Shown: positions 1-9,667, numbered from the stretch's first letter. The stretch: DNA of 64,000 nt from Methanocaldococcus bathoardescens (GCF_000739065.1 NZ_CP009149.1:1311311-1375310); one strand, 5' to 3'. Numbers and translations are program-made. The notes: a model not told the origin generated them from the sequence alone.

Positions 1-2
1 TT

Positions 3-128
3 GATAAATGTATGGGAGCTTCAAATATATCAACATCAAAACTAACTGTCTATGTTGTGGTAAATAATTCGATAGATGAAATACCTACCAAAATAAAGGA
101 AAAATATGCCATTGTTACATTGGGATAA
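3..128 (+). CDS. C-terminal end of an unrecognised gene, cut by window edge
   Basis: An open frame runs in from the left edge and stops with TAA at 126-128, giving about 41 residues (ending KYAIVTLG). A beta-rich stretch, LTVYVVVNNSIDEIP, looks like the end of a small alpha/beta or ACT-like domain, but this is a guess and I do not recognise the family. The stop lies one base before the ATG at 130 of the next gene, which suggests a tightly packed operon. The rest of the gene is outside the window. Confidence 0.5.
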   Translation, partial: DKCMGASNISTSKLTVYVVVNNSIDEIPTKIKEKYAIVTLG

Positions 129-129
129 C

Positions 130-1170
130 ATGAGAAAGATTGAGCTTCATCATGTATTTGTTATATTATCTTGCATTTATTTAATATTTTCAGACATTTC
201 AATAAATTCAGCAGTTATATTTTTATTTTCAGCAATATTCTTTTATATATCTTTTATTGCTGGTAAAAGGTTATATTATTTAATTTGCATAGATAAGGAG
301 AATTTAAAAATAAACTTAAAGAAACATTATAATTTTGGAATTTTTTTAATGATAGTTGGATTAATAGCAGTTATCTCTGATTTAATTTGGGTAAAGGATG
401 TCCCTTTATTTAATCCATTATCAAGAAAATTTTTAAATGTATATTTTACAACATTATCACATCTATTTTTAGTAGGTTGGGCAATTGTAGTAGCTTCTTC
501 CGATATTGATAAGAAAAAAGTTTTATTTTATACGATTATATTTTCAATACTAATTATGCTTCTTGGATATAGGACAAATGTATTAGTTTTGTTAATTTCT
601 GTCGGTGCAATTCTCTACTATAAAAATAAAATATCTAACAGAGAGATTTTGAAATATGGCATTCTTGTCTTTGTTATTTTGTTGGGATTGTCAATATTGA
701 GATTATATGCTTTGAGAGTAGAAGGAAATCCAATTACATCAAGAATAACATTAACTATGAGCGTCTATGATATAATATTCAATAATTTTAATGGGGTTTT
801 TAATGGCTACATACACTATGCAGCAATATTTTCGTATTTTGGGCTGTGTAATGGAGCGAGAACCGTTATAGCTAAAACGTTAGGGATTTATAGCGTTAGC
901 ATTACACCAACAATAGTTGGGGCAATTGTTGGAGATTATGGAACTTTGGCTATAATTCCATACTTTGGGATGTTGGGGATATTTTTAGGATTTTTTTATA
1001 AATTGGCAAAAGATTTTAGAGGAGTTTATTTGGGAATTTATGGAATATTATTTGCCTATACACTTATAGGAATTGAGAGCGGGATTTTAGATTTAGATGT
1101 AATTCTCTATTATTTCTTTGGGTTGATATTATGCATATATGTAATATTATTGAGAAAATTAAAAAGATAG
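130..1170 (+). CDS. polytopic membrane protein, archaeal O-antigen polymerase-like
   Basis: The product is very hydrophobic, about 346 residues, with roughly ten predicted membrane segments and short charged loops (for example RLYALRVEGNPITS near the middle). This layout resembles the archaeal oligosaccharide-repeat-unit polymerase family (DUF70-type, Wzy-like), which would join glycan repeat units at the outer membrane face. That assignment rests on overall character, not on a diagnostic motif. I chose ATG 130 because the upstream frame stops at 126-128. ATG 106 is also in frame, has an AAGGA a few bases upstream, and would add eight residues. The next gene overlaps the 3' end by about 40 bases and encodes a similar protein, so the two are probably co-transcribed. 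Confidence 0.6.
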   Translation: MRKIELHHVFVILSCIYLIFSDISINSAVIFLFSAIFFYISFIAGKRLYYLICIDKENLKINLKKHYNFGIFLMIVGLIAVISDLIWVKDVPLFNPLSRKFLNVYFTTLSHLFLVGWAIVVASSDIDKKKVLFYTIIFSILIMLLGYRTNVLVLLISVGAILYYKNKISNREILKYGILVFVILLGLSILRLYALRVEGNPITSRITLTMSVYDIIFNNFNGVFNGYIHYAAIFSYFGLCNGARTVIAKTLGIYSVSITPTIVGAIVGDYGTLAIIPYFGMLGIFLGFFYKLAKDFRGVYLGIYGILFAYTLIGIESGILDLDVILYYFFGLILCIYVILLRKLKR

Positions 1171-2255
1171 ATTTGTTTCATCCAGTACCTATTGTTATAA
1201 TTGGGCATTTGATAATTTTTATATTAGCTCTACCGTATTTAGATGATATTGGATTATATCCTTTGCTTAAAATTTTAGGAGTTTTATCAATTTTTATTGC
1301 AGGGTTTTCTTTACCATTTCTTTTTCCTATGCAAATTAAATTTAATGGATGTCTTTTATATATTTCATTTCTTCTGCTATCTTCTTTATCAATATTTGGA
1401 GCTTTTAAAATTACGCATTCATTAGTACTTTCTATTGTTTATTTATTATTTGTCCTTATAATTGCAGAACTCTTTGTTAAATTTTATAAAAAAAAGATAT
1501 TTACAAATATTTTGTTTGTTATTGGAATTACTGCGTTTATTTTGATAGTTTTAATTTATGGAGCAATACCCATACTAAATTACAACGTAAGGATGGCTAT
1601 TAATTCAGAGCCATTAAGATTAGTATCCATGGGGGCTTTAATTTATGCGGGCATTGAGAATAAAATTTATTTTATAGTTGCATTTGTAATTTTGGTATTG
1701 TTGGGCTATAAAGCAGGAGTTTTAATGCTTTTTATTACCTACCTTGTATATAGATATAAAGAAATGTCATTTAAGTATATGGTTCTATCAGTATTTGGAT
1801 TGTTAATTTTTTTAGGAATTATGGGAAAAATTATTTTATTGTCATCTAACCAAAGTTGGAAACTAAATCCAATAGAGCTTTTATGTTATAGAGCTTATTT
1901 TGATTTGTATGTTCTTAGCAAAATTATTGAGAGCAATATAATGACGTTTGGAAAAATCACTTTAATCCCCAACGGAGAACAGCTTATAGGTGAGTTGTTG
2001 TTTAATTATAAACATAATATTACAACAACTTTATTTGGAACGATATATCTTGATTTTGGGATTTTTGGAATTTTATTTGCTATATTATTGGGGGCTGTAT
2101 CAAAATTTATATATGAGGGAGATAAAAAGCTCTATGCAATATACGCTTCTTTATTATTGGCTTATTGTGAGATAGGTATAAATTATGGATTTTTGGTAGT
2201 CTTATCTTTATTATTTTACGCAAATGCAAGATTAAAATCAATTAAAGAGGGATAA
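1131..2255 (+). CDS. second polytopic membrane protein, O-antigen polymerase-like
   Basis: The product has 374 residues and about ten to eleven hydrophobic segments, and resembles the preceding gene product in size and character. It contains a longer hydrophilic stretch in the C-terminal half (NPIELLCYRAYFDLYVLS, then a loop with PNGEQLIGELLFN), which is the kind of large external loop seen in Wzy-type polymerases. The start ATG overlaps the previous gene by 40 bases and has a GGGTTGAT-like site just upstream. The stop is two bases before the next start. A role in surface glycan polymerisation is an inference from topology and from wecC about 3 kb away. Confidence 0.58.
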   Translation: MHICNIIEKIKKIDLFHPVPIVIIGHLIIFILALPYLDDIGLYPLLKILGVLSIFIAGFSLPFLFPMQIKFNGCLLYISFLLLSSLSIFGAFKITHSLVLSIVYLLFVLIIAELFVKFYKKKIFTNILFVIGITAFILIVLIYGAIPILNYNVRMAINSEPLRLVSMGALIYAGIENKIYFIVAFVILVLLGYKAGVLMLFITYLVYRYKEMSFKYMVLSVFGLLIFLGIMGKIILLSSNQSWKLNPIELLCYRAYFDLYVLSKIIESNIMTFGKITLIPNGEQLIGELLFNYKHNITTTLFGTIYLDFGIFGILFAILLGAVSKFIYEGDKKLYAIYASLLLAYCEIGINYGFLVVLSLLFYANARLKSIKEG

Positions 2256-2257
2256 TA

Positions 2258-3343
2258 ATGGCGAAATATATTATAAAAACTCAAAAAGGTTTTGAAAATA
2301 TCGTTGTGAATAATTTAAAAGAAATTATTGGTGATTTTAAATATACTGTTTCTCCTGATGGTTATCAAGGAATTGTTATAGTTGAACATGATGAAGATAT
2401 AGAAGATAAAATCTTAGAGATTCCTGAAGTTGAGAGAGTTTTAAGAGTTTATTTTGAAACAGAGACAGAGTTTGATAAAATAGTTAATTTAGCTGAGAAG
2501 ATTAAAGATTATATAAAAGAGGATGAAACTTTTGCCGTTGAAACTAAAAAAAGAGGAAAACATGATTTTAGCTCAACAGATGTAAATATTGTTTTGGGAG
2601 CTAAGATTAAAGATTTAACAAATGCTTCAGTTGATTTAAACAATCCAGATAAGGTTGTTCATGTTGAAGTGTTTAAAAATAAAACTTATGTATCAATAAC
2701 CCCTGGGGAAAAATTCAAAAAATATACTAAAGAAAAGAGAAATGCAAGAGAATTATTTAGAAAAGTTGTCATTGTGCAGATGCCTTATTTAGGAGAAAAA
2801 ATTGTTTGTAAAAGGTTTGGAGAGGCTATTGGAAGAGCAGCTCAAGGATTTGAAGTTAAGGAATTAATTATAGCACCAAAAGAGAAAGTAGATGCCTATG
2901 AGTTGATGGAATTTATTAAAGGAGTTAAGATTGGGCAACATTCAAGATATGAGATTCAAAAAAGGGCATATCCATTTGAGATTAAGTTAGTTCCGGTAAC
3001 TGTTCAAGATTTGTATCAGGTTGTTAGAGATAAGAGAAGAGATAATAGGTTGCTAATAATTACTGACCCAAAAGGAGATGAGTTGTCAAAAATTAAGGAT
3101 AAATTGGCTTATGATTTAAGAAAAAAGAGAGAAATTATTGTATTTTGTGGTTCAAGAGAAGGAATTCCAAGAGGATTGTTTAGGTTTGCTGACTATATAT
3201 TAGATTTAGCTCCACATATGACATTCGCTACTGAACATGCTATTCCAGCAGCTTTAATTGCACTATGGGGTGTTTATAGTGGAGAAGACTTAGAAAATAG
3301 TTCTGAAGAAGAAAAAACAGAATCTAACTCAAATGACGAATAG
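2258..3343 (+). CDS. THUMP domain-SPOUT family RNA methyltransferase
   Basis: The product has 361 residues. Residues about 60-150 look like a THUMP RNA-binding domain (FAVETKKRGKHDFSSTDVNI, then DLNNPDKVVHVEVFKNKTYV). The C-terminal half ends in a SPOUT-like knotted segment (FCGSREGIPRG, then LDLAPHMTFATEHAIPAAL), the part that binds S-adenosylmethionine in such enzymes. The family is archaeal and is presumed to modify tRNA or rRNA; the target nucleotide is not evident. An acidic tail (SSEEEKTESNSNDE) is probably disordered. It follows the two membrane genes with a two-base gap and has GAGGGATAAT upstream of the ATG, so it is likely in the same transcript although functionally unrelated. Confidence 0.75.
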   Translation: MAKYIIKTQKGFENIVVNNLKEIIGDFKYTVSPDGYQGIVIVEHDEDIEDKILEIPEVERVLRVYFETETEFDKIVNLAEKIKDYIKEDETFAVETKKRGKHDFSSTDVNIVLGAKIKDLTNASVDLNNPDKVVHVEVFKNKTYVSITPGEKFKKYTKEKRNARELFRKVVIVQMPYLGEKIVCKRFGEAIGRAAQGFEVKELIIAPKEKVDAYELMEFIKGVKIGQHSRYEIQKRAYPFEIKLVPVTVQDLYQVVRDKRRDNRLLIITDPKGDELSKIKDKLAYDLRKKREIIVFCGSREGIPRGLFRFADYILDLAPHMTFATEHAIPAALIALWGVYSGEDLENSSEEEKTESNSNDE

Positions 3344-3378
3344 CTTTAGTCTTTAAATTTATTTTAATAGGTTGCACC

Positions 3379-3433
3379 GCACCCACTATGGGGTGCAGTA
3401 AAAATATACACCCTACCTACTTTGAGGCAGGGT
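3379..3433. terminator. two GC-rich hairpins between convergent genes
   Basis: In an AT-rich gap between two convergent genes lie two adjacent inverted repeats. GCACCC/GGGTGC (3379-3396) has a 6-base loop. ACCCTaCC/GGcAGGGT (3410-3433) has seven pairs and one mismatch. Both read equally well on either strand. A bidirectional terminator or RNA-end stabiliser is plausible from position, but archaeal termination normally depends on T-tracts, so the role is not established. The rest of 3344-3550 is plain AT-rich sequence. Confidence 0.4.
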
Positions 3434-3550
3434 TAAAAACAGTGATTAACTATTATAACATAATTTAAACGCTATTTTATTTTAACCTTATCTATTATTT
3501 AAAATTTTTGGTGGTATAAAAAGTTTTATAATAAAATAATTTTAAAATTT

Positions 3551-4375
3551 TTAAAACTTAATTTCATTTAACCCTAAAACATCAAATGTATTGTAAATAC
3601 CTTCTTTTTTGTCAGCAACAAACCTTATAGCTAATATAACTCCATTTACAAATGCTTGCCTACTACTTGCTCTATGGGTTATTTCTATCCTCTCTCCGTC
3701 TCCAGCGAATATGACGGTGTGGTCTCCTACTACATCTCCCCCTCTTAGTGCATGTATCCCAATCTCTTCCTTCTTTCTCTCTCCAGTCATTCCCTTTCTA
3801 CCAAAAACAAATACACTATCAACACTTCTATTAGCTTTTATAATCTCAGCAGCTCTTAAAGCGGTTCCAGAAGGGGCATCCTTTTTATGCCTATGATGCA
3901 TTTCCACAATCTCAATATCATAATCTCCTAATTTCTTTGCCAAAAATTCTAAAGTTTTGAAGAATATATTAACCCCTATTGCAAAGTTTTGAGATATTAC
4001 AGCAGCAACTTTATTTTCTTTTATCGCTTTTTCAATCTCTGTCTTCTGCTCTTCAGTGAAACCAGTAGTCCCAATAACTAAATTAACTCCATTTTTAGCA
4101 GCAATTTTGACATTTTCAACACATGCATGGGCTATAGTAAAATCAACCAACACATCTGGCTTTGTTTCTTTTAAAACTTTATCTAACTCATCCGCAGTTG
4201 ATAATGGAACTCCAATTTTTCCAATTCCAATTAATTCACCAACATCTTCTCCTTTTTTTGGGTGATTTGGAACTTCAAAGGCACAAACAACTTCCATATC
4301 CTCTTGCTGACATATAGTTTTAATTATATTACTTCCCATTCTACCTAAAGCTCCTGTAACTGCTACTTTAATCAT
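3551..4375 (-). CDS. dapB: 4-hydroxy-tetrahydrodipicolinate reductase
   Basis: This enzyme reduces the dihydrodipicolinate precursor with NAD(P)H in lysine and diaminopimelate biosynthesis. The 274-residue product has the expected length. The N-terminal Rossmann motif VTGALGRMGSNI binds the nucleotide, and IVEMHHRHKKDAPSGTA (about residues 155-172) is the signature with the catalytic histidines and lysine. GIHALRGGDVVGDHTV and GERIEITHRASSR follow, as in other DapB proteins. The ATG is preceded by GGTGATGGC. It lies downstream of the wecC group but is separated from it by a T-rich 41-base gap, so it may have its own transcript. Confidence 0.96.
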   Translation of the reverse strand: MIKVAVTGALGRMGSNIIKTICQQEDMEVVCAFEVPNHPKKGEDVGELIGIGKIGVPLSTADELDKVLKETKPDVLVDFTIAHACVENVKIAAKNGVNLVIGTTGFTEEQKTEIEKAIKENKVAAVISQNFAIGVNIFFKTLEFLAKKLGDYDIEIVEMHHRHKKDAPSGTALRAAEIIKANRSVDSVFVFGRKGMTGERKKEEIGIHALRGGDVVGDHTVIFAGDGERIEITHRASSRQAFVNGVILAIRFVADKKEGIYNTFDVLGLNEIKF

Positions 4376-4416
4376 GCCATCACCTATATTTTTCTTAATT
4401 TTTTCTTAATTTTAAG

Positions 4417-4953
4417 TTAATTATCTTCTAAACATCTTTTATGCTCCTCAATATCAAAATCGATTTCGTAATATTTATAGATTTCATCTGCAAGGTTTTC
4501 AGCAAATTCCTTAGCTTTCTCTTTACTTTCAAATCCTAAGACCCAAATTCCCCACATCGTTTCCCAATTTGATGATAGCTTACAACTCTCTTTTATGGGA
4601 TTTTTTCCATTAAACTTATGAATAATTATTTTTTTGTTCTTCCAATCAATATATAAAGCATAGTTTTCTTCTTCTATTTCAACATTTTCAATATTTTCTC
4701 CATACGCTTTATTTTTAACATTCTTCTCTAAATAAATCTTAATAAATTTGTTTAATGGCATTCGTGAAATCTTAACCCTCACATTTTTTAAAATGTCCTC
4801 TAATGTTTCCTCTATCTCTTCTTCTTCAATCCAATCTAGGGTTGTAGGGATTAGGATGGTTATATATCTATCTCCATCAAGTTCTACATCTAAAATCTTT
4901 AAATATTCATTAGAAATGCCAAATTGCTTTAATATTTTTATTAGATTTTTCAT
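4417..4953 (-). CDS. conserved hypothetical protein, 178 aa
   Basis: I do not recognise this 178-residue acidic protein. It begins with an alpha/beta segment ([29 protein letters not shown]), followed by a strongly acidic stretch ([14 protein letters not shown]). Later, [19 protein letters not shown] looks like beta hairpins. The C-terminal helix [20 protein letters not shown] is amphipathic. It has no signal peptide or membrane segment and no nucleotidyltransferase motif. It starts two bases after the HEPN-like gene stop with a GAGG site, so the two are clearly in one operon and may act together. Confidence 0.7.
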   Translation of the reverse strand: MKNLIKILKQFGISNEYLKILDVELDGDRYITILIPTTLDWIEEEEIEETLEDILKNVRVKISRMPLNKFIKIYLEKNVKNKAYGENIENVEIEEENYALYIDWKNKKIIIHKFNGKNPIKESCKLSSNWETMWGIWVLGFESKEKAKEFAENLADEIYKYYEIDFDIEEHKRCLEDN

Positions 4954-4955
4954 AT

Positions 4956-5426
4956 TTATTCCTCTAACATTATATAGAGCTTTAAGAGCTTTTCAATAAT
5001 TTCAAGCTTTTCAATAATAATTGCTATGAGTTGATTATATCTGTAGCTATACAGCTCTTGCCTTAATATATGCAAGTAGTGAAAAAATTTTAGTTTCAAA
5101 TAACTCTCCTTAAACTCTTCCCAATGTTCCTCATAATGCTTTCCATGTTCTAATCTCGTGGATAAAATGTAATCTGATGCATGCCTATACAATTTTAAGT
5201 CCATTAAAAAGTTTCTAATCTTTTTACTAAAGTTTGCATACCTCTCTTTATTATGCCAATCTTCTATATTTTCTCTAATATAAAATTCAAATGCATTCAA
5301 TAAATATAACATTCCGTAATAAAATCTCGACACAAAGGTTCTTAAATCAAATTCTTTTAATGCATTTATACAACTGTCTAAAAAATGAATACACTCTTTT
5401 AAGTATGTGTTATTTAGGTTATACAT
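4956..5426 (-). CDS. HEPN-like helical protein
   Basis: The product is all-helical, about 156 residues. [21 protein letters not shown] near residue 38 and [15 protein letters not shown] near residue 82 resemble HEPN domains, which are found in toxins and nucleotide-binding proteins. The canonical catalytic R-x4-6-H motif of RNase HEPN proteins is not obvious, so nuclease activity should not be assumed. The ATG at 5426 is chosen because GGTGAT lies seven bases upstream, inside the 3' end of wecC. The frame also contains an upstream GTG and ATG without such a site. The 4417-4953 gene follows two bases later. Confidence 0.62.
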   Translation of the reverse strand: MYNLNNTYLKECIHFLDSCINALKEFDLRTFVSRFYYGMLYLLNAFEFYIRENIEDWHNKERYANFSKKIRNFLMDLKLYRHASDYILSTRLEHGKHYEEHWEEFKESYLKLKFFHYLHILRQELYSYRYNQLIAIIIEKLEIIEKLLKLYIMLEE

Positions 5427-6702
5427 TCTTTCCATCACCTAAGACATAAACTTTAAATCCCCCTTTCTCCCACAATTCTCTATTTATTATATTTTTAGTA
5501 TCAAGGATTAATTTATTTTTTACCTTTAATGCAATATTTTTTATACCCTCTTCATTAAAATTTTTATATTCATCATGCTCAGCCAATACAACAATGATAT
5601 CAGCTCCATCAACAGCTTCATCTAAACTACATAATGGGAAGATAAAATCTCTCGCATATTTATCATAGCATTTAACTTCAAATCCTTCATCTATTAATTT
5701 ACCAACTACTTTTTCAGCCGGACTTTCCCTTGTGTCATCTACATTTCCTTTGTATGTTACTCCAAATATTGCCACTTTTCCATTATCTTTTTTAATAATA
5801 TTTTTTATCTTTTCAACAACAAATAATGGCATGGAATCATTCAACTCTCTTGCAGTTTTTATAAGCTTGGCGTTTTTTGACTTTTCTACAATAAACCATG
5901 GGTCTATGCTTATACAATGTCCTCCAACTCCAGGACCTGGTTTTAAAATATTAACTCTTGGATGTTTGTTAGCTAATTCTATCGCTTCCCAAACGTTAAT
6001 ACCAATCTCCTCACATATTTTTGCAAATTCGTTAGCTAAGGCGATATTAACATCTCTATATGTATTTTCCATTAACTTAACCATCTCTGCTGTTTTGGCA
6101 TCAGTTAGATATATCTTTCCAGTAACAAAGGTTTCGTAAATCTCTTTAGCCATCTCAGCAGATTTCTCATCAACACCACCAATAACTCTATCATTTTCAA
6201 CGAGCTCTTTCAATATATTTCCCGGCAAAACTCTTTCTGGGCAATGGGCTAAATAAATCTTTTTATCTTTTGATAATTTTTTATAAATTTCATCGGTTGT
6301 TCCTGGGGGAATTGTGCTTTCTATGATAATTAGATTTCCATTTTCAAGATATGGTTTTATGTTTTCAATAGCTTTATTTAGATAGCTTAAATCACATTTC
6401 TTTTCTCCTTTATTTTCAACACATGGTGTTGGAACACAAATAATAAAAACATCCGCCTTATCTGGTTTTGTCTGCACTTTTAAATTTCCAGAGTTTATAG
6501 CTCCTTTAACTAAAGTCATTAAATCTTTCTCTGTTGTTTTGAAATTTAATTCTTTAATTTCTTTTACTCTTTTTTCATTTATATCTACACCAATAACATC
6601 AAATCCATGTATTGCTAACATTGAAGCCGTTGGTAAGCCAATATATCCTAAACCAATTACACATATCCTTTTCCCATTACCATTTTTCTCTACTTTTATC
6701 AT
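5419..6702 (-). CDS. wecC: UDP-N-acetyl-D-mannosaminuronate dehydrogenase
   Basis: This NAD-dependent enzyme oxidises UDP-N-acetylmannosamine to the uronic acid used for surface glycans and protein N-glycosylation. The product has 427 residues. The dinucleotide motif [10 protein letters not shown] is at residues 17-26, and [18 protein letters not shown] is in the central domain. The catalytic cysteine lies in [15 protein letters not shown] (about residue 260), and [16 protein letters not shown] is in the C-terminal UDP-binding domain. GGGGATAAA precedes the ATG. It is first in an operon with the HEPN-like and 178-aa genes and is divergent from argG. A TATA-like ATATATATAG lies upstream near 6765-6775 on the minus strand. 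Confidence 0.94.
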   Translation of the reverse strand: MIKVEKNGNGKRICVIGLGYIGLPTASMLAIHGFDVIGVDINEKRVKEIKELNFKTTEKDLMTLVKGAINSGNLKVQTKPDKADVFIICVPTPCVENKGEKKCDLSYLNKAIENIKPYLENGNLIIIESTIPPGTTDEIYKKLSKDKKIYLAHCPERVLPGNILKELVENDRVIGGVDEKSAEMAKEIYETFVTGKIYLTDAKTAEMVKLMENTYRDVNIALANEFAKICEEIGINVWEAIELANKHPRVNILKPGPGVGGHCISIDPWFIVEKSKNAKLIKTARELNDSMPLFVVEKIKNIIKKDNGKVAIFGVTYKGNVDDTRESPAEKVVGKLIDEGFEVKCYDKYARDFIFPLCSLDEAVDGADIIVVLAEHDEYKNFNEEGIKNIALKVKNKLILDTKNIINRELWEKGGFKVYVLGDGKNV

Positions 6703-6855
6703 TTTATCCCCAAATTTTTAATTTTGAGCTATCACAATATTTTTTGTTTCAAAGGTGAGCTATATATATTCCATAATTAGTAAGCATAAAATACAAAAAC
6801 CTTAGATTTTATAGTATACCACTACAAAGTATAAAATATTTTGTGAGGGATTGTT

Positions 6856-8040
6856 ATGGAAAGAATAGCTGTCTTAGCGTATTCTGGAGGGTTAGATACA
6901 AGCTGCTGCTTAAAATTATTAGAGGATAAGTATGGTTATAAGGTAGTTTCTGTCTGTGTAGATGTTGGACAGCCAGAAGAAGAAATAAAAGAAGTTGAAG
7001 AAAAAGCTAAAAAATTGGGAGTTTTAAAGCACTACACAATAGATGCAAAAGAAGAGTTTGTTAAAGATTACATATTTAGAGCTATAAAAGCTAATGCGAT
7101 GTATGAAGGTTATCCGTTATCAACAGCATTAGCAAGACCTTTAATTGCCCATAAGGTTGTTGAAATTGCTGAAGAAGTTGGGGCTGAAGCAGTAGCTCAT
7201 GGATGTACTGGAAAAGGTAATGACCAATTTAGATTTGAAACAACCATAAGAATTAAAGCCCCACATTTGAAAATTATTGCACCAATTAGGGATTTAAACT
7301 TAACAAGGGCTGAAGAAATTGAGTATGCAAAAGAAAAAGGAATTCCAATTCCAACTGAAAGTAAAAAATACAGTATAGATGAGAACTTATGGGGAAGGAG
7401 TATTGAAGGTAGTGAGTTAGAAAACCCTGACTTTGTCCCACCAGAAGAGATATATTCATGGACTAAAAATCCAGTTGAAGATAAAGAGGAGGAGATTGTT
7501 GAGATTGAATTTAAAGAAGGAGTTCCTGTGGCTATAAATGGAGAGAAATTAGAACCAGTTGAACTTATAAAGAAGGCAAATGAAATTGCTGGAAAGCATG
7601 GTGTTGGAAGAATAGATATCATAGAGGATAGAATTATTGGATTAAAATCAAGAGAAAACTATGAATGTCCAGGGGCTGTTTTATTATTAACTGCTCACAA
7701 AGCTTTAGAGCAATTAGTTTTAACAAGAGATGAACTTAGATTTAAGGAGATTGTTGATAGCTTATATGGTGAGTTAATTTATAAAGGATTATGGTTTGAC
7801 CCATTAAGAGAGGATTTAGACGCATTTATTGACAAAACTCAAGAAAGAGTTACAGGAACTGTGAAAGTTAAGTTATTTGGAGGTACTGCAAGAGTTGTTG
7901 GTAGAGATAGCCCTTATGCATTATATAGCAAAGAATTAGTTTCATTTGATGAAAAAGAGATTGACCAGAATGAACTTGCAGGAATGGTTAAGTATCATGG
8001 ATTACAGGCAATGTTGTATGAGATGAGAAAGAAAAAATAA
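6856..8040 (+). CDS. argG: argininosuccinate synthase
   Basis: This cytoplasmic enzyme joins citrulline and aspartate, using ATP, in arginine synthesis. The 394-residue length is normal. The PP-loop AYSGGLDTS is at residues 8-16, followed by [13 protein letters not shown] and [14 protein letters not shown], all hallmarks of the family. The C-terminal half contains [15 protein letters not shown] and [20 protein letters not shown] precedes the ATG. The gene stands alone and is divergent from wecC across a 153-base spacer with several TATA-like sequences, so the exact promoter is not assigned. Confidence 0.97.
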   Translation: MERIAVLAYSGGLDTSCCLKLLEDKYGYKVVSVCVDVGQPEEEIKEVEEKAKKLGVLKHYTIDAKEEFVKDYIFRAIKANAMYEGYPLSTALARPLIAHKVVEIAEEVGAEAVAHGCTGKGNDQFRFETTIRIKAPHLKIIAPIRDLNLTRAEEIEYAKEKGIPIPTESKKYSIDENLWGRSIEGSELENPDFVPPEEIYSWTKNPVEDKEEEIVEIEFKEGVPVAINGEKLEPVELIKKANEIAGKHGVGRIDIIEDRIIGLKSRENYECPGAVLLLTAHKALEQLVLTRDELRFKEIVDSLYGELIYKGLWFDPLREDLDAFIDKTQERVTGTVKVKLFGGTARVVGRDSPYALYSKELVSFDEKEIDQNELAGMVKYHGLQAMLYEMRKKK

Positions 8041-8158
8041 GCTTTTATAATTCTATTTTTTGTTTTTTAAATTTTAAGTTAATCAAGATTGCAATTTTTA
8101 GTAAAAGAATTAAATATATAAACCACTAAAATTTAAAAATATTTTTATGGTGATTCCA

Positions 8159-8620
8159 ATGGCTACTACTTATGAACTCATCATTTATGGAAAAGTCCAA
8201 CATGTTGGATTTAGGGATAGGATTGAAAATATTGGAAGAGGTTTGGGCATTAGTGGAATAGTTTATAATCACAAAGATGGGACTGTTAGGATTTTAGTTA
8301 ATTTTCCAAGTGAAAGGAAAAAGCAGTTATTTAAGGAATTTATAAAGGATTTAGAGGATGAGGATAATTTAATTAAAATTGAAAGGATAGAGGAGAGGGA
8401 GTTAAACGCCTATATTGAGTTTCCAGAAGGCATTAGCAGGTTATCGTCAGATGATATTTTAGAGTTAAATAAAAAGCTTGATGAAGGAGTTAAATACATC
8501 AAGTTGATTTTTGGAGAGTTGGTAGAACATAAAAAGATATTGCTGGAAATAAAAGATACACAGTCAAAAATCGTTGGAAAATTAGGTAAAATAGCTGAAA
8601 TATTAGAGAATAAGCTTTAA
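8159..8620 (+). CDS. acylphosphatase-like protein with C-terminal extension
   Basis: Residues 1-90 form an acylphosphatase fold: [17 protein letters not shown] contains the phosphate-binding loop and the catalytic arginine, and [15 protein letters not shown] contains the catalytic asparagine. A typical acylphosphatase stops at about 90 residues. This product has 153, with a tail rich in helix-forming residues ([36 protein letters not shown]) that looks like a coiled coil. I chose ATG 8159 because GGTGATT lies four bases upstream. An ATG at 8147 overlaps that site. It is convergent with dcd, only six bases apart. Confidence 0.82.
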   Translation: MATTYELIIYGKVQHVGFRDRIENIGRGLGISGIVYNHKDGTVRILVNFPSERKKQLFKEFIKDLEDEDNLIKIERIEERELNAYIEFPEGISRLSSDDILELNKKLDEGVKYIKLIFGELVEHKKILLEIKDTQSKIVGKLGKIAEILENKL

Positions 8621-8626
8621 CTCTCT

Positions 8627-9241
8627 CTATTTTTTTACACTAAAATCATTATAAATCAATGAGGGCATGACACTTTTTTGATAAGCATATTTTGAGTTCT
8701 TTTTTTCGCAATATCCAACTTCAGCAGGAGAATGTAATTTAAAAAATATCAATTGTCCAATTCTCATATTTGGATATAAAATAACTGGCTTATCATGTGC
8801 AACAATTTCTAAAGTAATCTTTCCTTTAAAGCCAGCATCAATAAAGCCAGCGGTTTGGTGAGAAGTTAAAAATACTCTCCCTAAGCTACTTCTACCTTGA
8901 TAAAATGAAGTAATATCTTTAGGGAGCTCTATATATTCATTTGTTGTTCCTAAAACTCCTCCTTCAACAACGTAATCAACTTTATATTTTTCTTTAAAAT
9001 AGTTAATTTTTTCTTCAGTTAAATTGTAATTTAAAGGGCAAACTAAAATAGAGTTTTTTATTTTTATTCTTTTGTAATTTAGCTCTTTTGATAAATCATA
9101 AACTTCGTCATCGTAGATTATAAATTCATCTCCTAAGGTTACGTCATAAGATGAAGGACCTAAAAACTCTCTATTAAATGGTTCTATTATTAATTTATTT
9201 TCGTCTATTAATTTAAGAATATCCTTATCACTTAAAATCAT
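8627..9241 (-). CDS. dcd: bifunctional dCTP deaminase/dUTP diphosphatase
   Basis: This enzyme converts dCTP to dUMP, combining deamination and pyrophosphate release, and so supplies dUMP for thymidylate synthesis. The 204-residue length equals that of the M. jannaschii DCD-DUT enzyme. QGRSSLGRVFLTSHQTAGFIDAGFKGKI carries the nucleotide-binding and catalytic residues (the serine-rich loop and the glutamate in ITLEIV). EGGVLGTTNEYIELP and QKSVMPSL are also typical. ATG 9241 follows GGTGAAGGCA. The in-frame GTG at 9250 is part of that ribosome site. Confidence 0.95.
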   Translation of the reverse strand: MILSDKDILKLIDENKLIIEPFNREFLGPSSYDVTLGDEFIIYDDEVYDLSKELNYKRIKIKNSILVCPLNYNLTEEKINYFKEKYKVDYVVEGGVLGTTNEYIELPKDITSFYQGRSSLGRVFLTSHQTAGFIDAGFKGKITLEIVAHDKPVILYPNMRIGQLIFFKLHSPAEVGYCEKKNSKYAYQKSVMPSLIYNDFSVKK

Positions 9242-9427
9242 TGCCTTCACCAGAAGTTATTTTGAAGAAGAATTAATTTTGAAGAGCTTTATATTTATTT
9301 GTTGAATATTTAAAACATATGTATCATTAATTTTTAAATTTTCTTTATAGTTTTATAACTATATATTTAAATATTCTGATAATATTAACAATAAAAATAA
9401 AAAATTAATAAAAATTATCTGAAGTGA

Positions 9428-9667
9428 TTATTCTGGACCAAGGTTATTAGTTACAGTTTGTAATTCCTCTGTGTAGTCATTTGCTGTCTCGTTTAAAGTT
9501 TTTGTAAAGTTCTCAGCCTGTTTTCCAGCTGTTTTAGCAGCTGTTCCAGCATTTTTTACATAGTAATAACCTGCAATTATTGCTACCAATACAGCAGCTG
9601 CAACCAAAACTCCAACTTCCATTGACAACTGTCCTTTATTTGACATCAATTTCTTTAAGAGTTTCAT
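9428..9667 (-). CDS. class III signal peptide pilin-like protein
   Basis: This 79-residue precursor begins with a basic leader MKLLKKLMSNKG, followed by QLSMEVGVL, which fits the class III signal peptide motif QxSxExxxL. A 20-residue hydrophobic helix (VAAAVLVAIIAGYYYV) comes next. In methanococci the dedicated peptidase EppA cleaves before the Q, and the mature protein assembles into type IV pilus-like filaments at the cell surface. The mature part is short and ends GPE. The ATG follows GGTGGTTATA. A TATA element on the minus strand lies at 9748-9757, just beside the insertion sequence that starts at 9774. A similar pilin gene lies on the other side of that element. Confidence 0.88.
   Translation of the reverse strand: MKLLKKLMSNKGQLSMEVGVLVAAAVLVAIIAGYYYVKNAGTAAKTAGKQAENFTKTLNETANDYTEELQTVTNNLGPE

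Noticed and set aside
3609-3896. Long open frames antisense to dapB, tgtA, nadC, leuC and ribosomal genes
   Set aside because: They mirror the codon structure of well-identified genes on the opposite strand, lack ribosome sites, and their products look like nonsense hydrophobic or serine/proline-rich sequence.
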